In this document: piece after piece, positions 10,802-21,386 of the stretch | How the letters are laid out: every line of letters begins with the position of its first letter | Numbering within the stretch: position 1 is the first letter of the stretch | NCBI GenBank assembly: GCA_001414485.1 | Contig: LLEY01000037.1 | Location: 310,001-374,000 of the forward strand | Source of the DNA: Calycina herbarum | Lineage: Eukaryota > Ascomycota > Leotiomycetes > Helotiales > Pezizellaceae | Length of the DNA: 64,000 nucleotides | Reading direction: 5' to 3' | The notes under the pieces: generated by a model | Told to the model about the DNA's origin: nothing | Database searches by the model: none | Seen by the model: only the letters and a program-made list of their open reading frames with translations | Translations under genes and position numbers: made by a program

Positions 10802-12432
10802 ATGGCTACATACGATTTGCTAGTCCTAAATGGGCTTGTTGTTACGGACCATTCGACGGGAGAGTTCGATATTGCTGTGAAAGATGGGAAAGTTTCAAAA
10901 GTCGTTCCTAGAGGAACTTTGGGGGCCGTTGAAGCGAAGAAGACAATTGACGCCAAAGGTGGAATGGTGATGGTGAGTTTGGCATTTTGGTTTTAATGGG
11001 AAAATATGCTGATGATGTGAATAGCCGGGGGGAGTTGATGCACATGTTCATTTGTAAGTCATGAAGTATTTCCAACATAAACGAAACTCACTTCTAACAA
11101 ACTACAGAGCGGAGCCTGCTTTATTTGGGAAGGGAAAGAGTGCAGATGATTATGAAACTGGTAGGTGAACCTTCTTTTGAACTTACAGAGCTAGACTAAT
11201 ATTCCCTAGGTTCCCGCTCAGCAATCTGCGGAGGCACAACAACACTCATAACATTCGCGCCTCAACCAAAATCCCAGCCGTCACTTCTTGCTGCTTTGGC
11301 ACTTACTCACGATCTCGCTCGTGATCAATGCTACACTGACTACTCCTTCCATCTTATTTGTTCCAATGCCGGCCCCCAAGCACTCTCGGAATTTCCAGCA
11401 CTCAGAGCAGCCGGAATCTCCTCATTAAAAATCTACATGACATACGAAGCTCTCAAACTCCACGACTTGGAAATCCTCGATGTCCTATACGAAGCAAGAA
11501 AGAACCAAATAGTCACAATGATCCATGCCGAAAATGGAAGTATCATCGACTGGACAATTAAAAAACTCGAAGAGAAAAAGTTATACGATCCAAAATATCA
11601 CGTCACGAGTCATCCACCTGTTGCTGAGATTGAAGCTACTTATCGAGCTATATCTCTCAGTTCTTTTATCGATGTTCCGATTCTTATTGTGCATGTTTCG
11701 TCGCCAAGTGCAGCTGCGCACATTTCAACAGCTCAGAAGAATGGTTTGCCGATTTATGCGGAAACATGTCCTCAATATCTTTTCCTGACGAGAGAAGACC
11801 TCGAGAAGCCCGGTTTCGAAGGCGCAAAATGTGTTTGCTCGCCACCTCCACGATCATTAGCTGACCATGAGGGAATTTGGAAGGGCCTTGAGGACGGAAC
11901 TTTCACAGTTCTCAGCTCAGACCATTGTCCATTCCTCTTCGACGATACAAATATTGGAAAAAAATCCGTCATCAATGACGAGTTTCCAAATGGTCATTTT
12001 AAATATATTCCCAATGGCTGTCCTGGTGTGGAGACTCGTCTCCCCCTCGCTCTCTCGGCAAATCATCTACCATTGCAAAAATTTGTAGCGGTTACTTCTA
12101 CGAATGCTGCGAAATTGTATGGTCTTTACCCGAGAAAGGGGGCTTTGATCCCAGAGCAAAGCGATGCGGATATGACGATTTGGTATCCCGAGGGGGAGAT
12201 GGAAGAATTTAAGTTGAAAAACGAGATGCTACATCATAACGTGGACTACACTCCTTATGAGGGAAGATCCATCAAACAATGGCCTAGATTTACGATATTG
12301 AGGGGAGAAGTAATGTGGGACAGAGATGGGGGTGGCTTGGTTGGAGGAAAAGGACAGGGAGAGTTTTTGAAGAGGGATGTAAGTACTTTAAAGGGGAGTT
12401 TGAAGGCTGAGTGGAACGTAGAAAACTTTTGA
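10802..12432 (+). CDS. PYD2: Dihydropyrimidinase / hydantoinase
   Basis: Cyclic amidohydrolase opening dihydrouracil/dihydrothymine in reductive pyrimidine breakdown; hydantoin-like substrates are possible. Four exons: 10802-10972, 11025-11053, 11108-11160, 11210-12432, giving 491 aa. The 29-nt second exon carries the metal-binding PGGVDAHVHL (His64, His66). Other ligands are visible: SLKIYMTY (lysine that is carboxylated in the family), MIHAENG, VHVSSPSAA and SSDHCPF. Full family length, with an intact C-terminal cap (NAAKLYGLYPRKG). ATG 10802 (MATYDLLVLNG) was chosen over an in-frame ATG at 10703, because the family begins with this beta strand. A same-strand flavin hydroxylase follows after 648 bp; a common pathway is possible but unproven. 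Confidence 0.94.
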
Positions 12433-13080
12433 GAAGAATTTTAGATTGTAAATCAATTCTTTCCTACCTTTTCAACTTGTTTGGTTCTCACTTCGTTAGC
12501 AACTGAAAGTAATCGTGGGTATTGAGAACTCCAGGCTAGCCAGCCTTTCATCCACTTAATTATTCTCAATCTGGTGTTGGGTACATCCTTAGGGATTTAT
12601 CTTGATATACATTCCGCTCTCCCACCTCCCATCCTCCATCCTCCATCCCCCATCCCACATCATATTCTAGCCATCATAAGCCCCACCCATCTCCTTTCCC
12701 CTCGCTTAACGGCTACCAGTCCCGACAATTTGGACAAAACAACATCACCCCACTTTCGCTTATCTCCCCGCTCCCGCCAGTGCTTATCGTACGACTTCCA
12801 CGTTCTTAACATCAGCCCAGTTCAGCCCATCACCTTGTCTAAAGTTTAAGAAACACATCTGAAACTTGTCATTTACATGAGTCTTCGGTTTCACGACATT
12901 TCGCCAAGATTTCCTGTGCCGCTGACGAATCCCGTTTCCCGGGATTCTTTTTGATACTTATACTTCCCAGTGATCCTCTGGGTTCTACTCGTACTTCGTA
13001 CTCGAATTTCTCGCGATTCGGGGTTTTATATAACTTGATTTCTTTCAGAATTCTTGGAATTGGAAGATCAAAACTTCAAA
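12433..13080. other. Intergenic with pyrimidine-rich 5' leader
   Basis: Contains 3' UTR of the amidohydrolase and the promoter of the hydroxylase. A C-rich minisatellite-like stretch (CCATCCT/CCATCCC repeated) lies at about 12,620-12,665. No gene seen. Confidence 0.55.
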
Positions 13081-14912
13081 ATGGGAAGTGTAAAACTCCC
13101 AGTAAGACATGTAGATGTCCTAATAGTAGGTGGAGGTCCCGTCGGTATAAAACCCCCTCCCTCTTCCCAATTCCCCTCCTCTCATTCGAAAAGACCCAAA
13201 CTAATGACCCCCTAGGCCTCGTAACTGCCCTCCAACTCCAATCCTTCCCCAATATCAACTCCCACCCCTCAATTCTCATCCTAGAAAAACACCCTAAATC
13301 AGCCCAAGACACCTACGGTCGCGCGATAACCCTTTACCCCCGCACAACAGAAATGCTGGACCAACTCTCCCTGGCTGACGACCTAGCACAATCTTCCTTC
13401 GCCTGTCGAACAACCGCTTCCTACGACTCAACAGGGAAAGAAGTAAAAGGCCGCGGTTGGTCATTTATGGAAAATATGGGAAAGGACGAGGATTCATGGA
13501 CGCAGTGGGATTTTGCACTGGTCTTAAGGCAGATGTATCAAGAGGAAATTCTGAGATCGAGATTAAGGGAGATTGGGGGGAAATTGGAGACGGAGAAGGA
13601 GGTTGTGAAGGTTGTTGTTGATGAGACGGTTGAGCTGGGTGGGTATAGAATTCAGACAGTGGTCAAGAATTGTAAGACGGGGAAGGAGGAAGTTATTATT
13701 TGTCGATATTTAGTTGGTGCTGATGGAGGACGTTCATTTGTCCGAAGGGAATTGAAAATTCCTTTTGAGGGGGAGACTACTGAGGATCGGTGGGTGAGAA
13801 TTGATGGAATGGTAGAGACGGATATGCCTAAGAGCCGAGGATATGGTGCTATTGAAAGTCCGACGCACGGAAACGTTTTATGGGCAGCGCTTGATCACGG
13901 AGCTACGAGGATTGGATTCGCATTTACGAAAGAACGACAGGAGAAGTACGAGATTTTCCATGAGGAGGCTGCTATTGCTGAAGCTATCGAATCGGTAAAA
14001 CCGTTCAAGCTGAAGTTCACTAAGGTGGATTGGTTTACGGTCTATTCTGTTGGACAGAGAGTGGCTAAACAGTTCTTCCTTGGCGGATGTGTCTTTTTGG
14101 CAGGTGATGCTTGTCATACTCATAGCAGTGGTGCTGCTCAAGGGATGAACACTGGAATACATGACGCGGTAAATTTGGCTTGGAAATTGAATATGGTTAT
14201 GAATGGATTGGCAAATCACTCACTTCTCGAAACATATCAAAGCGAACGACTACCGAATGTCCAAAAACTCATCAATTACGATAAAGATATTTCTCGATTA
14301 ATGACGATGCAGCTTCCCCTAAACTGGAAAGGAGATCCAAACATGGACCCTAACGAGCTCCTTGGTACAGTAATGGCGAAAGCATCGGCATTCACGTCAG
14401 GACTCAGTATCGCACTTGAGTCAAATCATCTCAACAAAACTGGAACCTGGAAATCCTCCAAAGTCGGTCCGGGTCAGCGAGGTCCAGATTCTCAATTACA
14501 AAAACCCGGAACATTCGACATAACAAGACTACATAAGGAAACACCCAACAAGGCAAGGTTCCACGTCGTAGTCTTTGCAGGAGAACCAGAACACACATCG
14601 AAATCCTTCCAACTGTTTTCCAAAGCGACAAAAACATCAAAAGTATTTTCACGAAGCAAGTGGCCAATTTCATGGCTTACCATACCCGCTAAAAGTGGAC
14701 CCTCTGCCTTTGAGCTTCTCGGAACGATGCCGCTTGGGAAAGTGTTCTATGATGAGAAACAAACTGCGCATTCAAGATATGGAGTTGATGTAAAGGAGGG
14801 AGGAGTGTTTGTGCTTAGACCGGATGGATGGATTGGAACAGCCGCGAATCTGGGAGTAGATTCTGTGAAAGAGTTGGAGGAATACTTTAACAATGTATTT
14901 CTGACAACATAG
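13081..14912 (+). CDS. FAD-dependent aromatic hydroxylase (phenol 2-monooxygenase type)
   Basis: Group A flavoprotein monooxygenase that uses NAD(P)H and O2 to hydroxylate an aromatic ring; the substrate is unknown. Two exons, 13081-13144 and 13216-14912, give 586 aa. Splicing out the 71-nt intron restores the dinucleotide fold VDVLIVGGGPVGLVTA (GxGxxG at residues 17-22). Further motifs: YLVGADGGRSFVRR (DG motif) and LAGDACHTHSSGAAQGMN (GD motif, G318/D319) followed by GIHDAVNLAWKL. The C-terminal 180 residues (FHVVVFAG ... FVLRPDGWIG) form the thioredoxin-like domain typical of phenol hydroxylases. An ATG upstream in the exon-2 frame (12951) lacks the FAD motif and is rejected as start. No signal peptide, so probably cytosolic. 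Confidence 0.93.
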
Positions 14913-15466
14913 TAAATAAATAGAGGTATCAAAATTTCCACAATAACTTCCCCACTTGAGAATAGCAAGTGTGAAAAGAAGGGAAAACTGCTCTCTTCTA
15001 AACCAACTTAGATCATTTAGAATCTCCCCTACTGGGAAGAATAAGACATCTCAAGAAAACCTAAAAAAAACCTAAAAACCTATATCGTAGTTGAAGAGAG
15101 CAAGTACCTCTCAAATATAAGAAAGAACTGGCGGATGTGCGGTCAAAATTATGGAGACTACAGGCTATAATGTGCCGCAAAATGTCCTGACGGCTTCTGA
15201 CTCGCTTAGGTATGAAAGCGCTTGAGCCCTGAATTATTACAGCACTCACACCAGACGGCTTTAGGGTACCCTGCAGGGCATTGCAGCCTATCCGGGAACG
15301 GGAAAATTCTAAATCGCGCTATATTTTCGCAACATATAAGGACTACAAAACTACGTTACAATTAAAATATCTATGAACTAGTACATATATTAATGGGTCT
15401 ATTTTAAATCTGTCTATATTTTTTCAAATCGTTGTATTGCATTAAATATACCTTCCTATACAAGGT

Positions 15467-15656
15467 GTACGGAGTATAAAAAGTGTTTTTTTCCGTGATC
15501 GCGGACAAGCTTCTACAGCAACCTAAAAAACTTAGACCGGAGAGTAAAATACTCAATTAAGATAGATAAAGCTTTATAATATTATGAATTATCATTTCCA
15601 AATTCCCGCTGAATTTTTTAGATATTTTATATCAAGGAGGTTGGGATACTCCGTAC
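15467..15656. repeat. Possible MITE-like inverted-repeat segment
   Basis: GTACGGAGTAT at 15467-15477 is exactly matched in inverse by ATACTCCGTAC at 15646-15656, enclosing 190 bp. No target-site duplication is seen, so this could be chance or a folded regulatory segment. Confidence 0.25.
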
Positions 15657-16777
15657 TCGCATTCATAGGGTGTTGGGCTTCTCCGATCATCGGACAAATT
15701 ATTTCAGGAGGTTGATATCTTCACCCTTCTTTTGGTTAACTCTTTTGGGAGTAAGCCGGTGGCTAGTAGACGGGACCAGCCACTCACGTGTAATTTACCT
15801 CTCTATTTCCTTTTTTGGGGATGGGGGTAATATTGGGTGCATGGGGAGTTAACGAGAGAAGGTGAGAGCGCTGTTCGGTGTGTGTAGAATAAGTAAGGCA
15901 CGTCTTTATTACTATACATTTTTGCACTGTCAGAGATTGTAGGCTCTATTGAGAAGTTCTCGTTCTAGCTCCCTGGCACGATTTATCTCGGATCTTCTCG
16001 GATGCTTGATGTTTGTTCTAACTTTTTTCTAGACGTACTGTTGTTGTTTTAGCATGGTGCGGTCCAGGTATAATTGGCAAGCCTCCGTACTTTTAATCTT
16101 CGCCTGTGGTGCATAAACTCGCCAAATCTCCTCACAACGGGTTATGGGAGGAGTGAGTATGAAAATGAGGATTTGAAAACGGCGAGATTGTTATACTCCG
16201 GGACTGCGGTAGATCAGAGGCAGTAATGGAGAAAAGGAAGGAGTTGAAACGAAAAGCTTCACTTCTCAGTAATAGTTTTTGGCATTTTAGGCTGGGAAAT
16301 GATAATGGGTTCATGATGGGGAATTAGCGACCCCACAAAAGCTTACAGCTTCGAATAACTTTAGGCAGAAAAATAGCAAAAACAAAAGAAAAATATCAGC
16401 AGATGTGGAGAGTGCTAGTTAACTATTCACTCGGCCGTAGAAAAGTTTTAATCTAGCTTGCGTTGAGTTATAAACTTTGCGAGCTCTCTTAGGGAGGTAC
16501 AATTACTTCTGTCCACTTGGAGGATGGTTTTATAAAGAGCTTATTCCAGCCAGCTACGACTTGATCCAGGTTTCGATGCTTCATATTTTAACGAGTAGAA
16601 CAAAATCCTCCCTCATACATCGTCCAAAGACTATTTTATCCACTGTTCCCATCAAGGAATTTATGGAATTATAAGGCATAGCAAAACCAAGTTTTCAATT
16701 TCTCCTACTCGTGAACAACTTCCCACTCTCTCTCTCTCTAGAGTCCAAAAATGCTACTTGATCCCGGATCAAACATT

Positions 16778-16904
16778 GCGCGACGTGCAACAAAACTTTA
16801 GAGCGACACCTTTCCACTTGATATACACTCACTTCCCATTTTCGTCTCAAATATTATTTAATTCTCAAGAGAGTTCAGACAATCAAGAAATCGCGACATG
16901 CAAC
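16778..16904 (-). repeat. Two minus-strand copies of the GTTGCA-TCGCA motif
   Basis: On the minus strand, GTTGCACGTCGCGCA (16778-16792) and GTTGCATGTCGCGA (16891-16904), both preceded by TTTT (plus-strand CAACAAAAC). They are the only copies I found in this orientation. They match the dispersed motif seen at 26, 39-44, 48 and 59-60 kb. Confidence 0.6.
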
Positions 16905-17463
16905 AAAACTCCAAAATTCACAACCTCACTCGACCCCTAGCTCACTTCACAATCTCGTCCAATGTGACCAGCGACGTACAAACAGAATCCTCAAATAGCG
17001 ATCCCTCACACGAGCTTTACCTCATTCGCCGACTTCGTTACCAGTGAGCCAGAACACTGGAGTCCAAATCACGAGTTCCCATCCATCGTGAGTGCTCACA
17101 TGCACCTTAAACCCCCCACTTCACCTTCACCTTCCCCATTTCCAGAAAATCAAACTCCAACAGCCAGTGAAAGTAAACAAACTACGTCATCCTCGTCCCT
17201 CATCCCTTAGCTCATAGCACAGAACTTATATGGCAAACTAACCAAGGTATGTAAGCGAGTGAGGTTGTAAGCATGTATCCCTACCTTCCAAGGCGTTCAT
17301 CCGATCCCGCTCTAATATCACGATATACTCTCTCACTCGACTGGGGGCAGACGTCTCTTCTTCTCACGTAGCTAACTAAGTACGACAACGAACAACAAGG
17401 AGGTGTCTATTAAGTAGTAGAAAGTCAGACTCTGTTCGAGTACCACGACCTCCGACCTCCAAG

Positions 17464-17514
17464 CCTCCAAGAACTTCAAGCCTCCAAGAACTTCAAGCCC
17501 CCAAGAACTTCAAG
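17464..17514 (+). repeat. Minisatellite, three 17-bp units
   Basis: CCTCCAAGAACTTCAAG twice, then once with CCC in place of CCT; a partial unit precedes it. An A-rich AAAAAC run follows directly. Confidence 0.9.
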
Positions 17515-18050
17515 GACCAAAAACAAAAACAAAAACACCCCCACGTATCAACGACAAAATAAAACCCACATGACAACAAAAAGAGACCGTTCCCATGGAG
17601 AGAAACAATTTGAATATAGCCTGCAACTACCAACAACCAGGAACAAGTAGAGAGTGAGGTCAAGAATTGAGAGTGGCATGTACTGTAGTATTATAATATT
17701 CCGCATCCTTCCATCGGAAGAGAGGGAAAGAGGTCAACCTGGTATCTACAAAAAACTCCCATAACAAAACCACCGTTCATCATCATCTATCCTATGCCGA
17801 AAAATTCAGACACCCATGCCGAAGAACCCAAGCAACCGAAAGCCCATAAACAAAAGAAAAAAAGAATGTATGCAATATGCAATATGCAAAATGCAAAATG
17901 TAAAATGCCGACATACCTACAAGCCATGCTCCCGCAGAGAGATCGCAAAAGAAATGCACACACAAACCCCTCTACCCATCAATCCCATCTACATTATTCA
18001 TTATGCCGTCTAATTTCGCTCTCCCAGAAGCAGGAAAAAAATCCCATCAA

Positions 18051-20031
18051 TCAGTAACCCCCACCATGCTGATGCACAGGACATTGTCCAGGTTTACTCC
18101 CAAACCAATCCCGAATACACTTCAAGTGAAAGCGACAAAAACACTCCAACCTCCCCATCTCAACCCCAACCTCGAACTCCTCGAGGCAGATGGTGCATTC
18201 CGCATCATCCACGCAATCCTTCTCGGTGGCGATATAAGGGAAAACGCCTGTTCGCCGTGTTTGTGCTGGCGAGGGTGAACCGACTGTTGAGTTCGAAGTT
18301 GGTGTAGAAGTAGCGGTGTTCGTAGAGGCCGTAGGTCGAGAGGGGGTGTTTTGGACAGCAGGTGGTGAAGAACTCGAACTCGAGCCTTGCATCGCGGACC
18401 GGAGACAGGATTCGACATGTTGCGCGCGTATAGTTTCGAAATTCGGGAGGGTTCTAGAGGGGAGTTCACGATGACAGATCCAGCATTCGTCTTCCTCGGC
18501 AATCTGTGGTCTTGGTTGTGGTCTAGGAGCAGGAGGTAATGGACGAGAGAGGTCTGCATCCTGTCTCGGGATCATAGAAGTATATCGTTGAGCGAAAGTG
18601 GCAGCCATTGTATCGCGTGGAGTGCTATTGTTATTGCCCTAAAATTTTCATGTGAGCGGAGGGGTCCTGTTTATATTCATTCAATTCCTGGGTAATTACC
18701 ATATGACGCTGCCCACGTGAAGTCCCACTGACCTAGGATTATGCTGTTAGTTTCTACAAAGGGATGCATATGGACGAAAAGGGGGGTACGCACTGTACTA
18801 CTTCGGGACCGAGCTTCGTATGAATCAAACCCTGATCTGGGGTCTTCCCGACTACTATAAGACGAGCCTCTGGGTTGGAGGTTGTCCGACATACCAGGTC
18901 CAGGTCTGCCCGGGGAATTGCGCAGCGCGTCTCGAACAGAAATAGGTGCAATTTGCCTGTTTGGTTGTGTTTGGCTTCGTTGATATGAACCGTATGACGC
19001 TGGTACCCCGCTCACTGAGCGACCGTGCCCAGGCCTGTTCAATGGCGATGTCGATTGTCTGGTATCTGTTTGCGGGGGAGCGATGTTTGGGTCCGGTACG
19101 CATGGGTTGCAGAGTCTCACACGTTCACCCCCTCCAAGGCTTGTAACCTCTGCAGAGCTTCCGATACGTGCTGGATCTCTAGCGGGCCGGGTACGGGAAC
19201 TGGCAGAAGGTTCTGATTCTCCCTCGACTGGGAGTTGAACGATGTATTGATATGGTATAGTGATTCGATGCGGAGAGCACGCGTTGCAAACGACTCGACC
19301 ACACTTTCTAAAACTTTGTTAGAATGATGATCCTTGGAAGTTTTTAATGGAATATAGCAATGTACCTGCAGTGATGTTTTCGCACGAAGAAACCTATGCA
19401 AGAGTTAGATCATCATTCAGAAAGTGCGGAGTATGGGGTTCATACTGAACTGCGTGTGACAAATAGGGCAGATAGTAACCTCGGCGTCGGGCTGCCACCT
19501 AGGAACAACGACTTCTGTAGACGGGGTTGGCGTTCGTCGGTATCGACTTTGACTTAAAGTTGTTTCTCTGGGAGTAGTTATACTGTTGGACCGGCTAGAC
19601 ACCGCGGAGGATACGGAGCGCGCTCTCCCACTTGCGTCTGCCATTGCAGTCGCGTTTATCTCATTCACCAATGCCCCAGCGTCCTCGTTGTTAAGTTGAA
19701 TTTGAGGAGTGGAGTTTCCCCGGTTTCTCGATTCACCTGTTAAGGTATCAGGTGGCGGAGGTGGTAATGGTGGTTCGTTTTGGGAATAAGTACCCGGAGT
19801 CCCTTGGAAACCCGCGTCTCTCCAAAGTTCATATTGTCGTTCGACATCTTGTTGGTTTCCTGAGGTCTCGCCCGATTCTACAAAACGATGATAAAGGTCT
19901 GGATCCATTGGTTCCGCTGGAAGGTCTTTTTGTTGTGCAAACGGTGGAAAAGGAGGCAGAGGGCGCTCGTTTCTTTGCTCTCTGGTGATTTGGGAAGACG
20001 CAGCAGCAGAACTCGATCCTTCGTCGTCCAT
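18051..20031 (-). CDS. FYVE and RING zinc-finger E3 ubiquitin ligase (Pib1-like)
   Basis: Predicted PI3P-binding endosomal/vacuolar ubiquitin ligase. Five exons rebuilt: 19446-20031, 19366-19393, 18794-19307, 18700-18732, 18051-18638, giving 582 aa. Exon 1 ends CPICHTQF; the 28-nt exon 2 gives SFFVRKHHC; exon 3 continues RKCGRVVCNACSPHRI, with ERVRLCNPC closing the FYVE domain (WxxD, RHHCR-type and C-pairs present). A 33-nt exon 4 (VSGTSRGQRHM) keeps phase into exon 5. Exon 5 holds a second Cys/His cluster (CWICHRELP ... HVESC, UBZ-like) and the C-terminal RING (CTICLEEF ... CFCRFHLKCI ... CPVH). Linkers are Ser/Pro-rich. All splice phases agree, and I see no defect. S. pombe Pib1 has the same FYVE-then-RING order. 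Confidence 0.88.
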
Positions 20032-21386
20032 TTCGATTTAATAGGGTTAAATTTAGCAATAGATTGTATTGTATAAAACACTGAGGTTTTGTTGAAAGGC
20101 CAAATTCTGGAAGCCTTTGGCGAAAGTGAAGGACTTATAGAGAGTCCTGAGTCTCAGCCCAAGTTTGTGGTGAAGATGGAATAGTATCCCGAGTCCTGAC
20201 CAACACAAAAACGTATTTGAGGAGCGGCAGCTTGGCTGTTGATCCCCCTAACTCCCCAATATTTCAGAAAGCCACTTCAACCTATGCGTTCGTGCTCAGA
20301 AATACCAGTACAGAGTCCCCAAACCAACTCCTTCCCCACAGTATTCACAAGTTTGCCGGCACGCGATCACCTCGAGGTTGTATCCGTGCTTCTCCCTACA
20401 CGCTTTATGCTTGAACAAGACCAATATCTGCAGAGTATTCCGGGTCCCAGGTGTATGTTTTAAATCGCGGGATGCCTCCTTGAATAGCCCCAGGACGGAC
20501 TTCTTCGTATCTTAACGCTCTAGGTGTTGTGAATTGCGGACGATGACTACAATAGATCATTCAGTATTTGTTACAATTCAGAGCCCCAAACACAGCGGCA
20601 GATTCATACCAGCAACAATGCGCACTTCCAAGCACAAACAAACGACCCAAACACCAGGAACCGCTCACACTGACTTCCTCTACACTCAGGCGTCCACTTG
20701 TTGTTTTGCCCTTCCTGTCAAATGGGTGGCGTCTCCACCGATTCCCACCTCAGGGAGCCGATTTCACAACAAGCTTTTTGTTGCCTTTGAAATTGTTAAT
20801 GGAAAATAGGGGTGCCTAGGAGGCATCGAATTCATTCAGCAAGAGGGGAAGTAATTGTGTACTCGAGTAGTCGGGAGCGCGAGGCTTTACTCTTATCGAG
20901 CGAGGGACTTCTTAACCTTATCGCCGCCCGGCTCTTTCCACCGCCGAGTGCCTGAGGCTAGGATTATAAATGGGGCTAGAATAAATACGTGAGAACTACG
21001 ATACTAAAATCAAATCATCTCATAAATGAATCGAGCATGAGGGAACCAAAGTTAAATTCTTCAGATGGTTTAAAGTAGTGGAGAGGATACACATGGAGAA
21101 AAGAGGATATCAAAGCATCTCATCTTGGCAGCCAGCCCCTTTTCCAAGGGCAGGTCATCGAGAATACAAACAAGCACGTCACATATAGCAAGGAATTGGG
21201 CTCTAAACCATAGTCTCATTAAAATAATCCTAATATATGAACCCGGTCATCGAAGCTTTTGTGCTCGACATCGACCGGCGTGTTGAATATCGGTCCTTGA
21301 TTCTTGACCCATCTAATTTGGATTTACGCAGGCTGAAAACAACAATAGCTTGCTTCGCTTCGCAGAAAAATACACAAATACCCTCT
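20032..21386. other. Intergenic, no gene supported
   Basis: About 1.35 kb from the start of the FYVE-RING gene to the 3' end of UGP1. It should contain the FYVE-RING promoter and UGP1 3' UTR. Overlapping plus-strand ORFs at 20.2-20.8 kb have low complexity and no similarity I recognise. Confidence 0.55.

Larger units (their letters stand above)
14913..18050. other. Long gene-free region with short repeats
   Basis: About 3.1 kb between convergent genes. ORFs are short and unsupported. It includes AT-rich sequence at 14.9-16.4 kb, a possible short inverted-repeat element (15,467-15,656), two minus-strand copies of the GTTGCA motif (about 16.78 and 16.89 kb), a 17-bp tandem repeat (17,464) and a TGCAATA/TGCAAAA run at about 17,875-17,905. 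Confidence 0.6.

Noticed and set aside
12951..13080. Upstream in-frame extension of the flavin hydroxylase
   Set aside because: It bypasses the FAD-binding GxGxxG, which is supplied by exon 13081-13144 after splicing.
10802..14912. A secondary-metabolite gene cluster
   Set aside because: Only two enzymes, no synthase, transporter or transcription factor in the neighbourhood.
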